DNA from: Bradyrhizobium sp. CB2312
GTDB lineage: Bacteria > Pseudomonadota > Alphaproteobacteria > Rhizobiales > Xanthobacteraceae
NCBI RefSeq assembly: GCF_029714425.1
Contig: NZ_CP121668.1
Span: 9,383,501 to 9,447,500, forward strand
Length of the DNA: 64,000 nucleotides
Reading direction: 5' to 3'
Positions within the stretch are counted from its first letter, which is position 1. Each line of letters begins with the position of its first letter. Below the pieces are notes generated by a model. It searched no databases. It saw only the letters and a program-made list of their open reading frames with translations, and was not told where the DNA came from. Positions 38,953-48,721 of this stretch are shown here, in pieces. A program made the translations under genes and the position numbers.

Positions 38953-40485
38953 ATGCAAAATCCCGACACCATCCCCTATGACGTCATCATTGCCGGCGCA
39001 GGTCCCGTCGGCCTGTTCCTGGCCTGCGAGCTCAGGCTTGCGGGCTGCTCAGTGCTGGCGCTGGAACAGGCGCAAGATCCGCATTCGCCGCTCAAGGGCC
39101 TGCCGTTCGGGCTGCGCGGGCTTTCGGTGCCGACCATCGAGAGCCTGGATCGCCGCGACCTGCTGGATGATCTCACACGCCGCGCCGCCGGCCGCGACAC
39201 GCCGGCGGCCGCGCACTGGATGCAGCAGCAGCGCCGCCCGGGCGGCCATTTCGCCGGCATCCAGTTCTTCCACGACCAGATCGACAGCGCGCAATGGCCG
39301 TATCGCCTGCCCGGTCCGATCGGCAGCATCGCGGCCGACATGGCAAGCATCGAGGCCGTTCTCGCCATGCGCGCGGGGACGTTGGGCGTCGAGATCCGGC
39401 GCGGCTGCGGCGTCGAGTCTCTCACGCAATCGGACGATGGCGTCACCGTTGAAACGGCTGGCGGAATGGTCCAGGGCCGCTGGCTGGTCGGCTGCGACGG
39501 CGGACGCAGCATGGTGCGAAAGGCCGCCGGTATCGAATTCGCCGGCACCGATCCGGAATTCACCGGCTATTCCGCGCTGGTCGAGCTGGCCGACCCAGGG
39601 GCCCTCGCGCCGGGCCGCCATTACACGGCGTCGGGCATGTACACCTATGCGGCGCCCGGCACGATCGCCATGGTCGATTTCGACGGTGGCGCCGCTCACC
39701 GCAGCGAACCGGACCGCGGCCATATCGAGGCGGTTCTGCGCAAGGTCTCGGGCCGCGATGTGAACGTGACAGCCCTTCACCTCGTCACCACCTGGACCGA
39801 CCGCGCCTTTCAGGCGACCTGCTATCGCAAGCGCCGCCTCTTGCTGGCGGGGGATGCCGCCCACATCCATTCGCCGCTCGGCGGCCAGGGCCTGAACCTC
39901 GGCCTTGGCGATGCCATGAACCTCGGCTGGAAGCTCGCCGCGACCATTCGCGGCAATGCTTCGGCCGGCCTCCTCGACACCTATGGGGCTGAGCGGCAGC
40001 CGGTGGGAGCGCAGATCCTCGACTGGTCGCGCGCCCAGGTTGCCCTCATGCGTCCGAGCAGGAGCTCCCGCGCGCTCGAAGCCATCATCCGCGATCTCAT
40101 CGACACGCGCGACGGCGCGACCTATTTCGCCGAGCGCGTCTGGGGCATCTCGCTCCGCTATGATCTCGGCGATGCCCATCCGCTGGTGGGCCGCAGCGCG
40201 CCCGATTTCGCGCTCGCCGATGGAAGACGGCTGGGCGAGCTGCTCAGGACAGGAAGAGGGCTGCTGCTGGACTTCGACGCCCGGCCATCGCTGCAAGCGC
40301 TTGCGCGCCGCTGGATCGACCGGATCGATCATGTTGCAAGCGAGCCTGAGGATCGGCTGGGATTGAGCGCTTTGCTGGTGCGCCCGGACGGCATCGTGGC
40401 GTGGGCCGGCAGGGAGCCGCCTGACCTCGAGGAGGCGGCTCGCGCTATGGTGCGATGGTTCGGTGAACCCGTGAGGCTATCGTAG
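38953..40485 (+). CDS. FAD-dependent aromatic-ring monooxygenase
   Basis: 510 residues of the class A flavoprotein hydroxylases (PheA/TfdB/MhpA type). It inserts one oxygen atom into a phenolic or polyketide-like substrate using NAD(P)H. The dinucleotide fold IIAGAGPVGLFLACEL starts at 12, the DG motif is LVGCDGGRSMVRKAAG near 178, and the GD motif LLAGDAAHIHSPLGGQG near 298. The last roughly 100 residues form the thioredoxin-like C-terminal domain of this group. The ATG at 38953 follows GGAG by 8 bases. No aromatic-degradation genes are adjacent. Confidence 0.9.
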   Translation: MQNPDTIPYDVIIAGAGPVGLFLACELRLAGCSVLALEQAQDPHSPLKGLPFGLRGLSVPTIESLDRRDLLDDLTRRAAGRDTPAAAHWMQQQRRPGGHFAGIQFFHDQIDSAQWPYRLPGPIGSIAADMASIEAVLAMRAGTLGVEIRRGCGVESLTQSDDGVTVETAGGMVQGRWLVGCDGGRSMVRKAAGIEFAGTDPEFTGYSALVELADPGALAPGRHYTASGMYTYAAPGTIAMVDFDGGAAHRSEPDRGHIEAVLRKVSGRDVNVTALHLVTTWTDRAFQATCYRKRRLLLAGDAAHIHSPLGGQGLNLGLGDAMNLGWKLAATIRGNASAGLLDTYGAERQPVGAQILDWSRAQVALMRPSRSSRALEAIIRDLIDTRDGATYFAERVWGISLRYDLGDAHPLVGRSAPDFALADGRRLGELLRTGRGLLLDFDARPSLQALARRWIDRIDHVASEPEDRLGLSALLVRPDGIVAWAGREPPDLEEAARAMVRWFGEPVRLS

Positions 40486-40499
40486 CGCCCTGCACGCGC

Positions 40500-40913
40500 C
40501 TACGACGTCTTCTTCGCCTCGACGTATCGCGCAAAACTGTCGAGGATCGCCTGCCAGCCGCCTTGCTGCTGCTCGACCGAGTGCGTCGTCTCAGCATCGA
40601 AGACGACGCGGACGGTGACGCCCTTCGGACCGGGGACGAACTCGACTTCGGCCTTGCGATCGCCAAACGCATATTCGATCAGCTTGTGCTCGACGATCGT
40701 CGTGTAGGTGCCGGCGAAGTCGAAGCCCATGCTGCCGTCCTTGGCCTCCATGCGCGACGAGAATAGGCCGCCCTCCCGCAGGTCGACCGTGGCCTTGGTC
40801 GTGTGCCAATCGTCGGACGCGGCGTTCCACTTCACGATGTCGGCAGGCGTCGTATAGGCACGCCAGACCTGATCGATGGGGGCGGCGACGCTGGTTTCGA
40901 CGGTGATCCTCAT
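40500..40913 (-). CDS. SRPBCC (AHSA1) family protein
   Basis: 137 residues. The START-like fold is recognised from VETSVAAPIDQVWRAYTTPA at the N-terminus, DLREGGLFSSRMEAKDGS, and the C-terminal helix QGGWQAILDSFARYVE. Members bind hydrophobic ligands, usually without known activity, and are often encoded with ArsR regulators; none is visible here. The ATG at 40913 sits 8 bases after GGAG; an ATG six bases further upstream is the alternative. Convergent with the monooxygenase gene. Confidence 0.88.
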   Translation of the reverse strand: MRITVETSVAAPIDQVWRAYTTPADIVKWNAASDDWHTTKATVDLREGGLFSSRMEAKDGSMGFDFAGTYTTIVEHKLIEYAFGDRKAEVEFVPGPKGVTVRVVFDAETTHSVEQQQGGWQAILDSFARYVEAKKTS

Positions 40914-40988
40914 GGGCATTGCTCCAGTTGCGGCTTTGACGGCTCGAATTGACGAAATCACTTCCACAGGTGCCGGGTCCATGTCCAG

Positions 40989-41004
40989 CACGTCCCGGGA
41001 CGTG
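40989..41004. promoter_or_regulatory. 16-bp perfect palindrome upstream of the SRPBCC gene
   Basis: CACGTCCCGGGACGTG, an uninterrupted palindrome 76 bp upstream of the SRPBCC start. Size and position fit an operator for a dimeric repressor, but no cognate regulator is adjacent. Confidence 0.35.
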
Positions 41005-41161
41005 TCTCCCCAAGGACGAACGAGACCGGTCCGCGCCGACATGGTGCGGCCGTCAATTCGCAAAAAAGTTGAAAAAGTGTCGTCGGCGTGTCTGCCGGCT
41101 GTTGGCTCCGGCGGATCCGGAGCTTCGAGCCTGAGGCGGGCTTCGCATTCCCCGCGCAAAG

Positions 41162-41680
41162 CTATCGACGGGGCGCCGAGAGCTCGTAATTCACGCAGTC
41201 CATCTTGATGTCGTATGGACCCTGGTAGATGCCGTCGCTGACCCACCGATAGACCTTGCGGTAGGTGGTGATCTGCTCCGAGCGCGGTTGATGGCCGGCC
41301 GGACGGTTGACATCGGAGATCGTCTTCGACGACGTCTCGGTCAGGGTCAGCTTCTCGTCGGGATGATCGTCACGCGAAAACACCATCTTCGTGGCAAGCC
41401 CCGAATTGTTGTCGGCTGCGCGGAAGCTCGAGCTCAAAAGCTGATCGTTGACCGCACCAAGCAGCGACCCACCGACCCAGCCCTTCGGCAACATGATCAG
41501 TGCGGAGCGATTGAAGATGATGACCGGTGCATCGCCGCTCGGCAGCACGCCCCGGCAGCCGTAACGCCATTCGCTGGCCATACCGGGCGAGGCATTCGCC
41601 ATGAAGGCAAATGCGAGCAGGCCCAGGAGAATGGAGCGAAGCGAGCGATTTTTGGCGATGGCGGGAATCACGTCGCGCAT
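41162..41680 (-). CDS. Exported protein of unknown function
   Basis: 172 residues. A signal peptide (LRSILLGLLAFAFMANASPG, cleavage near MAS) is followed by a compact domain with two cysteines (RYGCRGVL and IKMDCVNYEL) that could pair in the periplasm. No family was recognised. It is just 6 bp downstream of the TPR gene stop on the same strand, so the two are likely co-transcribed and may act together. Confidence 0.65.
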   Translation of the reverse strand: MRDVIPAIAKNRSLRSILLGLLAFAFMANASPGMASEWRYGCRGVLPSGDAPVIIFNRSALIMLPKGWVGGSLLGAVNDQLLSSSFRAADNNSGLATKMVFSRDDHPDEKLTLTETSSKTISDVNRPAGHQPRSEQITTYRKVYRWVSDGIYQGPYDIKMDCVNYELSAPRR

Positions 41681-41686
41681 GGCAGG

Positions 41687-42640
41687 TCAGATCGGCCTTG
41701 TCTTCGCGCGAATGGCCATCGACCGCTTGAGGGTCTGTTGGGCATCGGCATAGCGCCCCTGATCCCGGTAGAGACCGGCGAGGTTCTCCAGGACACCTGC
41801 GAGGTCCGGATGGTTCGGACCGAGCGTCTTCTCCATCGCGGCCGCCGACCGCTTGAACAGCCGCTCGGCCTCGGCGTTGCGGCCCTGACGCGCGTAGAGC
41901 GCGGCCAGATTGTTTTGCGCCTGCGCGACGTCGGGATGATCGGGACCGAACGCCTTCTCGGTCACCGCGATCGACCGCTTGAGCAGCCGTTCGGCATCGG
42001 CGTAGCGATGCCGATTGATATAGGCGTCGGCCAGATTGTTCATCAGCACCGTGGCTTCGGGATCGTCCGGCCCGAGCGCCTTCTCGAGCACGGCGAGGCC
42101 TCGCTTGAACAGCGGTACAGCCTGGTCGTAGCGGCCCTGATTGCTGTAGACGGCCCCGAGATTGCTCAACGCCAGCACCATCGACGGATCATTGGTTTTT
42201 TCGCCAATGGCGATCGACCGCTTGAGAAGCGGCTCCGCTTCCGCGTAACGCTCTTCGGCGCGGTAGAGATCGCCCAGATTGTTCAGCACCATCGCGACTT
42301 CGGCATGATCCGCACCGAGCGTCTTCTCCCGGATCGCCAGGGCGCGCTTGTATAGCGGCTCGGCGACGGCGTATTGGCCGAGATTGTACTGGATCGTGCC
42401 GAGGTCATTCAGCGGCATCGCGACGTTCGCGTCGTCGGGGCCGAACTCCTTCTCGCGAAGGGCCAGGGATTTCTGGGCCAATGGCAGCGCTTCGGTGTAC
42501 TTCCCGGCACGGTAAAGCTGCTTCATTTGCCGCGTGAGCGCGCCCGCCTCGTCCTCTTCGGCATGGGACGGCGCGGCAAACGACAGGCTCAGGGCGAGCG
42601 CTGTCACCGCGACACGGATCGATGCTTTCAGGGCCTTCAT
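41687..42640 (-). CDS. Exported kinesin-light-chain-type TPR protein
   Basis: 317 residues. A signal peptide (about 1-26, ending APSHA) precedes about six 42-residue TPRs with the motif LNNLGDLYRAEERYAEAEPL and LGPDDPEATV-type linkers. The repeats match those of the CHAT protein at 11282 closely, including the opening KYTEALPLAQ, but no CHAT domain follows. It probably scaffolds periplasmic proteins. AAGGAG lies before the ATG at 42640; longer upstream frames lack a signal peptide and were not used. Confidence 0.8.
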   Translation of the reverse strand: MKALKASIRVAVTALALSLSFAAPSHAEEDEAGALTRQMKQLYRAGKYTEALPLAQKSLALREKEFGPDDANVAMPLNDLGTIQYNLGQYAVAEPLYKRALAIREKTLGADHAEVAMVLNNLGDLYRAEERYAEAEPLLKRSIAIGEKTNDPSMVLALSNLGAVYSNQGRYDQAVPLFKRGLAVLEKALGPDDPEATVLMNNLADAYINRHRYADAERLLKRSIAVTEKAFGPDHPDVAQAQNNLAALYARQGRNAEAERLFKRSAAAMEKTLGPNHPDLAGVLENLAGLYRDQGRYADAQQTLKRSMAIRAKTRPI

Positions 42641-42834
42641 CGCACGCTCCTTCGTCGCGGCTTTTCGGGACTTACGCGGCGTTGGTGCGCCCGGACGCCG
42701 GACCGGTTCAATCCGGGCGCCCGGCCTCTCCGGTTGAACCAACCGCAACGCCGGCCACACCAAACCAGGTCGCACCCATGCATGATCGCGCATCCCGCCG
42801 ATCGATGGGCGACACCGGTGAAACGGGTCCATCC

Positions 42835-43104
42835 ATGCGCTTCTTCCTGTGTGAGGTCGTCGCCCGTATCGTTGCGGCCTATCTGTGCGTCGATTGCGTC
42901 CGCATGCTGCGGGATGGCTATACCGAGCGCAAAATGAGGGCTTCCAGTCCCGATCTCGTGGACTGGCTGCTGGACTGGTCGCGGCTGGTTTTCCAGCGGG
43001 ACACCGCGCCGGTCCAATACTGGATGGAGATGGGGCGCCAGGCCGTGTGCCTCGCGGCGTGCCTCGTCGTTGCGATCTTCGGGTGGTGGCTGCCGAACGG
43101 CTGA
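42835..43104 (+). CDS. Small membrane-associated protein of unknown function
   Basis: 89 residues from the ATG at 42835. Hydrophobic segments lie at the N-terminus (FFLCEVVARIVAAYLCVDCV) and C-terminus (AVCLAACLVVAIFGWWLP) with a polar middle (SSPDLVDWLLDWSRLVFQRD). Earlier in-frame ATGs at 42805 and 42778 are possible; no ribosome site decides. No known family. Confidence 0.5.
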   Translation: MRFFLCEVVARIVAAYLCVDCVRMLRDGYTERKMRASSPDLVDWLLDWSRLVFQRDTAPVQYWMEMGRQAVCLAACLVVAIFGWWLPNG

Positions 43105-43139
43105 GGCGGGCCCTTCGGCCGAACCCGATGTCACTGCAC

Positions 43140-44777
43140 TCAAAGCACGGGGAGACCGGGCGGCGGCTTGCGCATATTCGACGCCTGCTCGTAGGCGTAG
43201 GCCAGGCGCAGCAGCTTGTGCTCGCTCCAGGCGCGGCCGGCGAAGGTGACGCCGAGCGGATAGTCGGGCGTGTCCTTGCCGTCGGCTCCCGAGACGAAAC
43301 CGCCCGGCACCATGACGCTGGGATAGCCCGCCCTGGCGGCGATCGCCGCGCCAGTCGCGCCGGGGAACAGGACGGCGTCGAGCCTATGCTGGTTCATGTA
43401 GGCGTCCATGCCGCGCGTCCTGGCGGCGAGGAGGTCCATCGCGCGCGCCGATCTGTACACGCGCTCGCTCAGATCGCCCCTGGTGCTGTTGGCGGCGAGG
43501 AACAGGTCCTGACCGAAGCGCAGCGCCTTGTCGGCATGAGCCGCGTTGAACGCAACGATGTCCGCGATGGTCTTGATGTCGCTGTGGGTCGCCCAATCCT
43601 TCAGGTAGAGATTGAGATCGTGCTTCAGCTCGTAGAGGAAAACGATCCGCTGCGTGACCGCATTGCCCTTGTTGCCGCTCAGCGGATTGCGATTGAGCAC
43701 CGCCATGATCGTGCCCGGTCCGCTCATCCAGCCCGCCGCCGGCATGCTGGCCCGCACGATGACGGCGCCGAGATCCTCGAGCACCTTGATGGTCTCGGCC
43801 ATCAACCTGGCACCGTCAGTCGGCAGCTTGCTGTAGTAGGGATCGTTCAAGGGATCGGCGGGGTCGCTCGGCACGCCGATGCGTGCGCCTTTCATCGCAT
43901 CGCGCGCGAGGCCGGCGGTGTAGTCGGCCGGCCTGCGCTGCCGCTCCGTCACGGGATCGAGCGGGTCCTTGGCAGCCAGCACATTCAGCAGCATCGCCGC
44001 ATCGCGCACGGTGCGCGTCATCGGCCCCACGGTGTCCTGGCTGTGCGCGATCGGCACGATGCCGGCACGACTGATCAAACCGACGGTCGGCTTTACCGTG
44101 ACGATGCCATTCCGGCTGGCAGGGTGCAGCAGCGAGCCCGAGGTCTCGGTGCCGATCGAGGCCGCGCACAGACCAGCGGCGACAGCGACCGCCGAACCCG
44201 AGCTCGAGCCACCGGGGTCGACGACCGGGATGCCCCGATCATCCAGCAGCGCCGGCACGTAAGGGTTCTTCACCTGGCCGCCGAGCGACGAGTAGCCCGA
44301 GGGCATCTCGATCGCGAGAATGTTGGCGAACTCCGTCAGGTTCGCCTTGCCGAGGATCACGGCGCCGGCGTTTCGCAGCAGCTTGACGATGGTGTCATCG
44401 CCCTTGGCGCGCGCCCCCTCGAGCGCCAGCGAGCCCGCCGTGGTCGGCTGCTTGTCGCCGGTCGCGATATTGTCCTTCAGCAGGATCGGCACGCCGGCGA
44501 GCGGCCGTTTGGCCGACGGCCTGGTGCCGTCGAGCTTGCCTGCGATCGCGCGCGCGTCAGGATTGAGCGCGCGGACGGAATTGAGCATGGGCCCGTTGCG
44601 GTCACAGGCCTCGATGCGCGCGAGATAGGCTTCGGTCAGCGCCGTGGCGGAGATGTGCCCGCCCGCCAACGCATCGACGATGTCGCCCATGGACGCGTCC
44701 TCGAGCTTCAGCCCGGTCGCCGCGGCGCGTGTGACGGCCGGGGCGGGGCGAGCATCGCGTCGGGATGGCTTCGTCAT
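43140..44777 (-). CDS. Amidase (amidase signature family)
   Basis: 545 residues. The Ser-cisSer-Lys triad is visible: K101 in PILLKDNIATGD, the serine cluster at 191-193 in DPGGSSSGSAVAVAAG, and nucleophile S215 in GTETSGSLLHPA. It hydrolyses amides to acid and ammonia; homology to GatA-like enzymes does not mean tRNA amidation because GatB/GatC are absent. No signal peptide. It is divergent from the GNAT gene across an intergenic palindrome. Confidence 0.9.
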   Translation of the reverse strand: MTKPSRRDARPAPAVTRAAATGLKLEDASMGDIVDALAGGHISATALTEAYLARIEACDRNGPMLNSVRALNPDARAIAGKLDGTRPSAKRPLAGVPILLKDNIATGDKQPTTAGSLALEGARAKGDDTIVKLLRNAGAVILGKANLTEFANILAIEMPSGYSSLGGQVKNPYVPALLDDRGIPVVDPGGSSSGSAVAVAAGLCAASIGTETSGSLLHPASRNGIVTVKPTVGLISRAGIVPIAHSQDTVGPMTRTVRDAAMLLNVLAAKDPLDPVTERQRRPADYTAGLARDAMKGARIGVPSDPADPLNDPYYSKLPTDGARLMAETIKVLEDLGAVIVRASMPAAGWMSGPGTIMAVLNRNPLSGNKGNAVTQRIVFLYELKHDLNLYLKDWATHSDIKTIADIVAFNAAHADKALRFGQDLFLAANSTRGDLSERVYRSARAMDLLAARTRGMDAYMNQHRLDAVLFPGATGAAIAARAGYPSVMVPGGFVSGADGKDTPDYPLGVTFAGRAWSEHKLLRLAYAYEQASNMRKPPPGLPVL

Positions 44778-44807
44778 AAGGTGCCTCTTGGACGGCGTCC
44801 TGCGAAT

Positions 44808-44826
44808 ATGCTACCAAAGGTAGCAT
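44808..44826. promoter_or_regulatory. Perfect palindrome between divergent amidase and acetyltransferase genes
   Basis: ATGCTACCAAAGGTAGCAT: 8-bp arms around AAA. It lies 31 bp upstream of the amidase start and 31 bp upstream of the GNAT start, the centre of a 79-bp divergent promoter region. A repressor operator is the likely reading; no regulator gene is adjacent. Confidence 0.65.
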
Positions 44827-44856
44827 TAACTGCAATTCCGCGACAAGCCGATTGCC

Positions 44857-45321
44857 ATGGACTACACGATCCGGCCCGCACGCGAGGACGACGCAGCTGA
44901 CATCAGCGGCGTGATCTTGCGTGCGCTGCGCGAGACGAACGCAAAGGACTATACGGACGAGATCATCGCGCGGGTCGCGCGCAGCTTCAGTCCCGACGCC
45001 GTGCGGGAGCTGATCCGAAGGCGCCGCGTTTTCGTTGCCAGCATCGGCAGCCGTATCGTCGGAACGGCAAGCCTCGACGGAAGCGTGGTTCGCACGGTCT
45101 TCGTCGCTCCCGACGTTCAGGCCCGCGGAATCGGCAAGCTGCTGATGGCGGAGATCGCGCGCACGGCGCGCGAGCGGAACATTCCATTGCTGACCGTCCC
45201 TTCGTCGGTCACGGCCGAGGCTTTCTATGCAAAGCTCGGGTTCGGTGCCGTGCGCGACAGCTATCATGGTGACGAGCGCACGATCATCATGGAGCGGCAG
45301 CTGGATGACCGGTCCGAATGA
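44857..45321 (+). CDS. GNAT family N-acetyltransferase
   Basis: 154 residues. The start YTIRPAREDDAADISGVI and the acetyl-CoA binding motif A (VFVAPDVQARGIGKLLMAEI, about 89-108) are typical, followed by VTAEAFYAKLGFG. It transfers acetyl from acetyl-CoA to an unknown amine. Divergent from the amidase across a symmetric palindrome, so both may be regulated together. Confidence 0.88.
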   Translation: MDYTIRPAREDDAADISGVILRALRETNAKDYTDEIIARVARSFSPDAVRELIRRRRVFVASIGSRIVGTASLDGSVVRTVFVAPDVQARGIGKLLMAEIARTARERNIPLLTVPSSVTAEAFYAKLGFGAVRDSYHGDERTIIMERQLDDRSE

Positions 45322-45406
45322 CCCCTTCTTCGTCTTGATCCCAGACATCAAATAGATCACCATCGCGCATCTCACCGCTCACGGCAGAAGGAGCGAGGAA
45401 GCGCGC

Positions 45407-46561
45407 ATGAACGCAACTCCGGGAGGTGGTCTGGTCGAACGTGCCCGCGCCCTCGCGCCGCTGATCGCGGGCGAGGCAGACGAGATCGAACGGACGCGGC
45501 GGCTGACGTCGGCGGTCGTCGCCGCGCTGATCGACAACGACCTCTATCGCGCGCTGCTGCCGCAAAGCCTCGGCGGCGCGGAAGCCCCGATCGAGAGCTT
45601 CATGCAGATGCTGGAGGAGATCGCGAAGGCGGATGCGTCCACGGCGTGGTGCCTCGGCCAATGCAGCGTCTGTGCGATGATCGCGGCCTGGCTCGATCAC
45701 GATACCGCGCATGAAATCTTCAACACACCGCCCGGCATCCTCGCCTGGGGCGCGATCGCGCATGAAGCGCGCGCCGTCGAGGGCGGCTATCGCGTCACCG
45801 CGCGCTGGGATTTTGCCTCGGGCTCGCGGCAGGCGAGCTGGCTGGGCGCGCATGTGCGTATCGCCGGAAGTGACGGGAAGCCGCGCAAAAATGCCGAGGG
45901 ATCACCGGAGGTGCGCACCATCCTGTTTCCGGTCGCAAGCGCCGAGCTGCACGACGTCTGGCAGGCGATCGGGCTCGCCGGCACCGGCACGGACTCATAC
46001 GAAGTGCGCGACCTCTTCATCCCCGAGCGCTTCACCGCGTTCCGCGACGTGCCGGCTGCGCTGGTTGAGAAGGGGCCACTCTACAAGATCGGTACCGGCT
46101 CGACATTCAGTTTGGGTTTCGCCGCGGTGTCGCTTGGCGTCGCGCGCGCCACGCTGGAGGCGGCCATCGCGCTGGCGCGGGCAAAGCATCAGTCGCTCGC
46201 GGGAAGCGCCATGCGCGACAACGGGGCGGTGCAGGGCCTGATCGGCCGCACCGAGGCGGATTTGCGCGCCGCGCGCGCCTATCTCTATGCGACGGCGAAT
46301 GCGATGTGGCGCGATCTCTCAGCGACCGGCGAATTCAGCGCGGCGCATCGGAGCGCCGTGCGGCTGGCGGCGACCTGGACCATCCACCAATCGGGACGCG
46401 TGGTCGACACCGCCTATCACATGGCCGGCGCGACGGCTGTGTTCCGCAGCCATCCATTCGAGCGCCGCTTTCGCGACATGCACGCGATCGCGCAGCAGAT
46501 CCAGGCGCGCGACACGCATTACGAGGACGTCGGTAAGATGATCCTTGCCGAAAACCGATAG
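45407..46561 (+). CDS. Acyl-CoA dehydrogenase-fold flavoprotein (class D hydroxylase-like)
   Basis: 384 residues. The N-terminal helical domain (LLPQSLGGAEAPIESFMQML), the middle beta domain (ASGSRQASWLGAHVR, GLAGTGTDSYEVRDLFIPE) and the C-terminal helical bundle (YHMAGATAVFRSHPFERRFR) match the group with HsaA- and DszC-like two-component monooxygenases, rather than classic fatty-acid dehydrogenases. The catalytic Glu of true acyl-CoA dehydrogenases was not seen. A separate flavin reductase would be needed; none is in the window. GGAG precedes the start. Confidence 0.8.
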   Translation: MNATPGGGLVERARALAPLIAGEADEIERTRRLTSAVVAALIDNDLYRALLPQSLGGAEAPIESFMQMLEEIAKADASTAWCLGQCSVCAMIAAWLDHDTAHEIFNTPPGILAWGAIAHEARAVEGGYRVTARWDFASGSRQASWLGAHVRIAGSDGKPRKNAEGSPEVRTILFPVASAELHDVWQAIGLAGTGTDSYEVRDLFIPERFTAFRDVPAALVEKGPLYKIGTGSTFSLGFAAVSLGVARATLEAAIALARAKHQSLAGSAMRDNGAVQGLIGRTEADLRAARAYLYATANAMWRDLSATGEFSAAHRSAVRLAATWTIHQSGRVVDTAYHMAGATAVFRSHPFERRFRDMHAIAQQIQARDTHYEDVGKMILAENR

Positions 46562-46759
46562 TCGGGAAGTCGCGGTGCTGTTCGCTTGCGACGAATGACC
46601 ACGCTCTCCATGCGCCCCTTGCATTGAGTCATGCAAAAGGAGGAGTGCGATTCCGTGGAAACACGGAGGCCGCCCTGCCCTTCTTGTTAAGCAATTTCTG
46701 GGACCTTTCCGCCAAAGCAAGAATTGGAAATGCTTTTTGGGAATGCCTGGGAATTTCTG

Positions 46760-48721
46760 ATGTTCAAGATCAAGTCGATTGCCGCCCGCCTGATCCTCGC
46801 CATCGCGCTCACCGTCGCAGTCGCCTGCGCCATCCTCTCCGGCTTCTCGATCACCCAGCAGCGGGCGCTGACGCGGCTCGCGCTCGATCAGCAGCTCAAG
46901 CTACAATATGACAGCGTGATCGCGGCCATCGACTATGAGGGCCGTTCGGCGCTGGCAGTCTCTGCCGCGATTGCAGCGCTGCCGCCGGTGGGCGATGCCA
47001 TCGTCAAGGGCGACCGCGACGCGCTCGGCATCCTGCTCGGCGACGCCAACAAGGCGCTGAAGGCGCAGGGTATCCCGCTGATCACCTTCCAGCTCCCGCC
47101 GGCGGTCTCGTTCTATCGCGTGCACACACCAAAAAGCTTCGGCGACGACGTCTCGGCACGCCGCGCCACCGTGGTCGAGGCGCTCAAGACCGGCCGGCAG
47201 ATCGTAGGTGTCGAGCCCGGCCGCGAGGCGCTCGGCATCTTCGGCATGACGACAATCGTGCGCGACGGCAAGAACATCGCCAATGTCGACATCGGCGCAG
47301 CCTTCGGCAAGGAATTCGTCGACCGCGCCAAGAAGCGCTTTGGCATCGACCTTGCGGTCTATTCGGTGGACGGCAAGAACTTGAACAAGCTGTCCTCCAC
47401 CTTCGAGACCGCGGTCGCCAAGCCGGACGAGCTGAAGGCCGCGATCGACGGCGCGCCGCTGCTGCGCGAGGCCGAGCTCGACGGCCATCCGGTCGCGGTC
47501 TATGCCGGGCCGATCAAGAACTATGCGGGGCAGCCGGTCGGCGTGCTCGAGATCATCAAGGACACGACGGAATACGAGGCCGCGTTCTCCGCCGCCGAGC
47601 GCAACCTGATCCTCGGCACGGTCGCGATCCTCGCCGCCGCCATCCTGCTGGCATTCCTGCTCGGACGTGGCCTGTCGCGGCCGCTCACCGCGATCACCGC
47701 TGTCATGAACCGGCTGTCGAGCGGCGACACCAGCGTCACCATTCCCGGCAGTGAGCGCCCGGACGAGCTCGGCACCATGGCCAAGGCCGTGGACGTGTTC
47801 CGCCAGAACATGCTCGAGGCCGGTGCCTTGCGCGAAGCGCAGGAGGCCGACAAAGCCAAGGCGGAGATCGAGAAGCAGGCGCTGCAGCGCCAGATGGCCG
47901 ACCGCTTCGAAGCCGACGTCAAGGGCGTGGTCGCCGCGGTCGCCAAGGCGACCGAGGGCATGCAAAACGTTGCCGGCGAGATCACGTCGAGCGTCAACGG
48001 CACCTCGCAGCGCGCCTCCGCCGCGGCGACGGCCTCCGAGGAAGCCTCGACCAGCGTCAATGCGGTCGCGGCGGCTACGGAGGAGCTGGCTTCGTCGGTC
48101 AGCGAGATCGGCCGTCAGGTCACCCATTCCAGCGAGGTCGCCAGCAACGCCGTGGTCAAGGCGACCGAGACGACCGAGATGGTCACGAGCCTTGCGGCCT
48201 CCGCCGAGCGGATCGGCTACGTGTTGCGGCTGATCAGCGAGATCGCCAGCCAGACCAACCTGCTGGCGCTCAACGCCACGATCGAGGCGGCGCGCGCGGG
48301 CGAGGCCGGCCGCGGCTTCGCCGTCGTCGCATCGGAAGTGAAGGAGTTGGCCAGCCAGACAGCGAAGGCGACCGACGAGATCGCAAGCCAGGTCTCGGCG
48401 ATCCAGGCCGCGACCGGCAATTGCGTCACCGCCATCTCCGGGATCAGCGACACCATCCGCGAGATCAGCGGCATCGCCACGACAATCGCCGCCGCCGTGG
48501 AGGAGCAGGGCTCGGCGACGCGCGAGATCGCCCGCAGCGTGCAGCAGGCCTCGGCCGGCACCACCGACGTCTCAGCCAATGTCGCCGGCGCAAGCCAGGC
48601 CGCCGACCAGTCGCGCGCGCTGGCAGGCAATGTGATGGTGGCTTCGGGTGAGCTTGGGCACCATGCATCAGCTCTGATGAAGAGCGTGGATACGTTTTTG
48701 GCGGGGTTGCGGGCTGCGTAG
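46760..48721 (+). CDS. Methyl-accepting chemotaxis protein
   Basis: 653 residues. Transmembrane helix about 9-31, a periplasmic Cache-type sensor (about 40-280) with [12 protein letters not shown] and REALGIFGM motifs, a second helix near 285-305, HAMP ([17 protein letters not shown]), and the signalling domain whose hairpin tip is [20 protein letters not shown]. It relays ligand binding to CheA/CheW. The ATG at 46760 puts a natural [11 protein letters not shown] before helix 1; an earlier start adds 12 residues. No che genes are close, so it is a stand-alone receptor. Confidence 0.93.
   Translation: MFKIKSIAARLILAIALTVAVACAILSGFSITQQRALTRLALDQQLKLQYDSVIAAIDYEGRSALAVSAAIAALPPVGDAIVKGDRDALGILLGDANKALKAQGIPLITFQLPPAVSFYRVHTPKSFGDDVSARRATVVEALKTGRQIVGVEPGREALGIFGMTTIVRDGKNIANVDIGAAFGKEFVDRAKKRFGIDLAVYSVDGKNLNKLSSTFETAVAKPDELKAAIDGAPLLREAELDGHPVAVYAGPIKNYAGQPVGVLEIIKDTTEYEAAFSAAERNLILGTVAILAAAILLAFLLGRGLSRPLTAITAVMNRLSSGDTSVTIPGSERPDELGTMAKAVDVFRQNMLEAGALREAQEADKAKAEIEKQALQRQMADRFEADVKGVVAAVAKATEGMQNVAGEITSSVNGTSQRASAAATASEEASTSVNAVAAATEELASSVSEIGRQVTHSSEVASNAVVKATETTEMVTSLAASAERIGYVLRLISEIASQTNLLALNATIEAARAGEAGRGFAVVASEVKELASQTAKATDEIASQVSAIQAATGNCVTAISGISDTIREISGIATTIAAAVEEQGSATREIARSVQQASAGTTDVSANVAGASQAADQSRALAGNVMVASGELGHHASALMKSVDTFLAGLRAA

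Noticed and set aside
42885..44900. A 671-codon plus-strand open frame
   Set aside because: Antisense to the amidase with its intact catalytic triad; composition typical of a GC-rich shadow.
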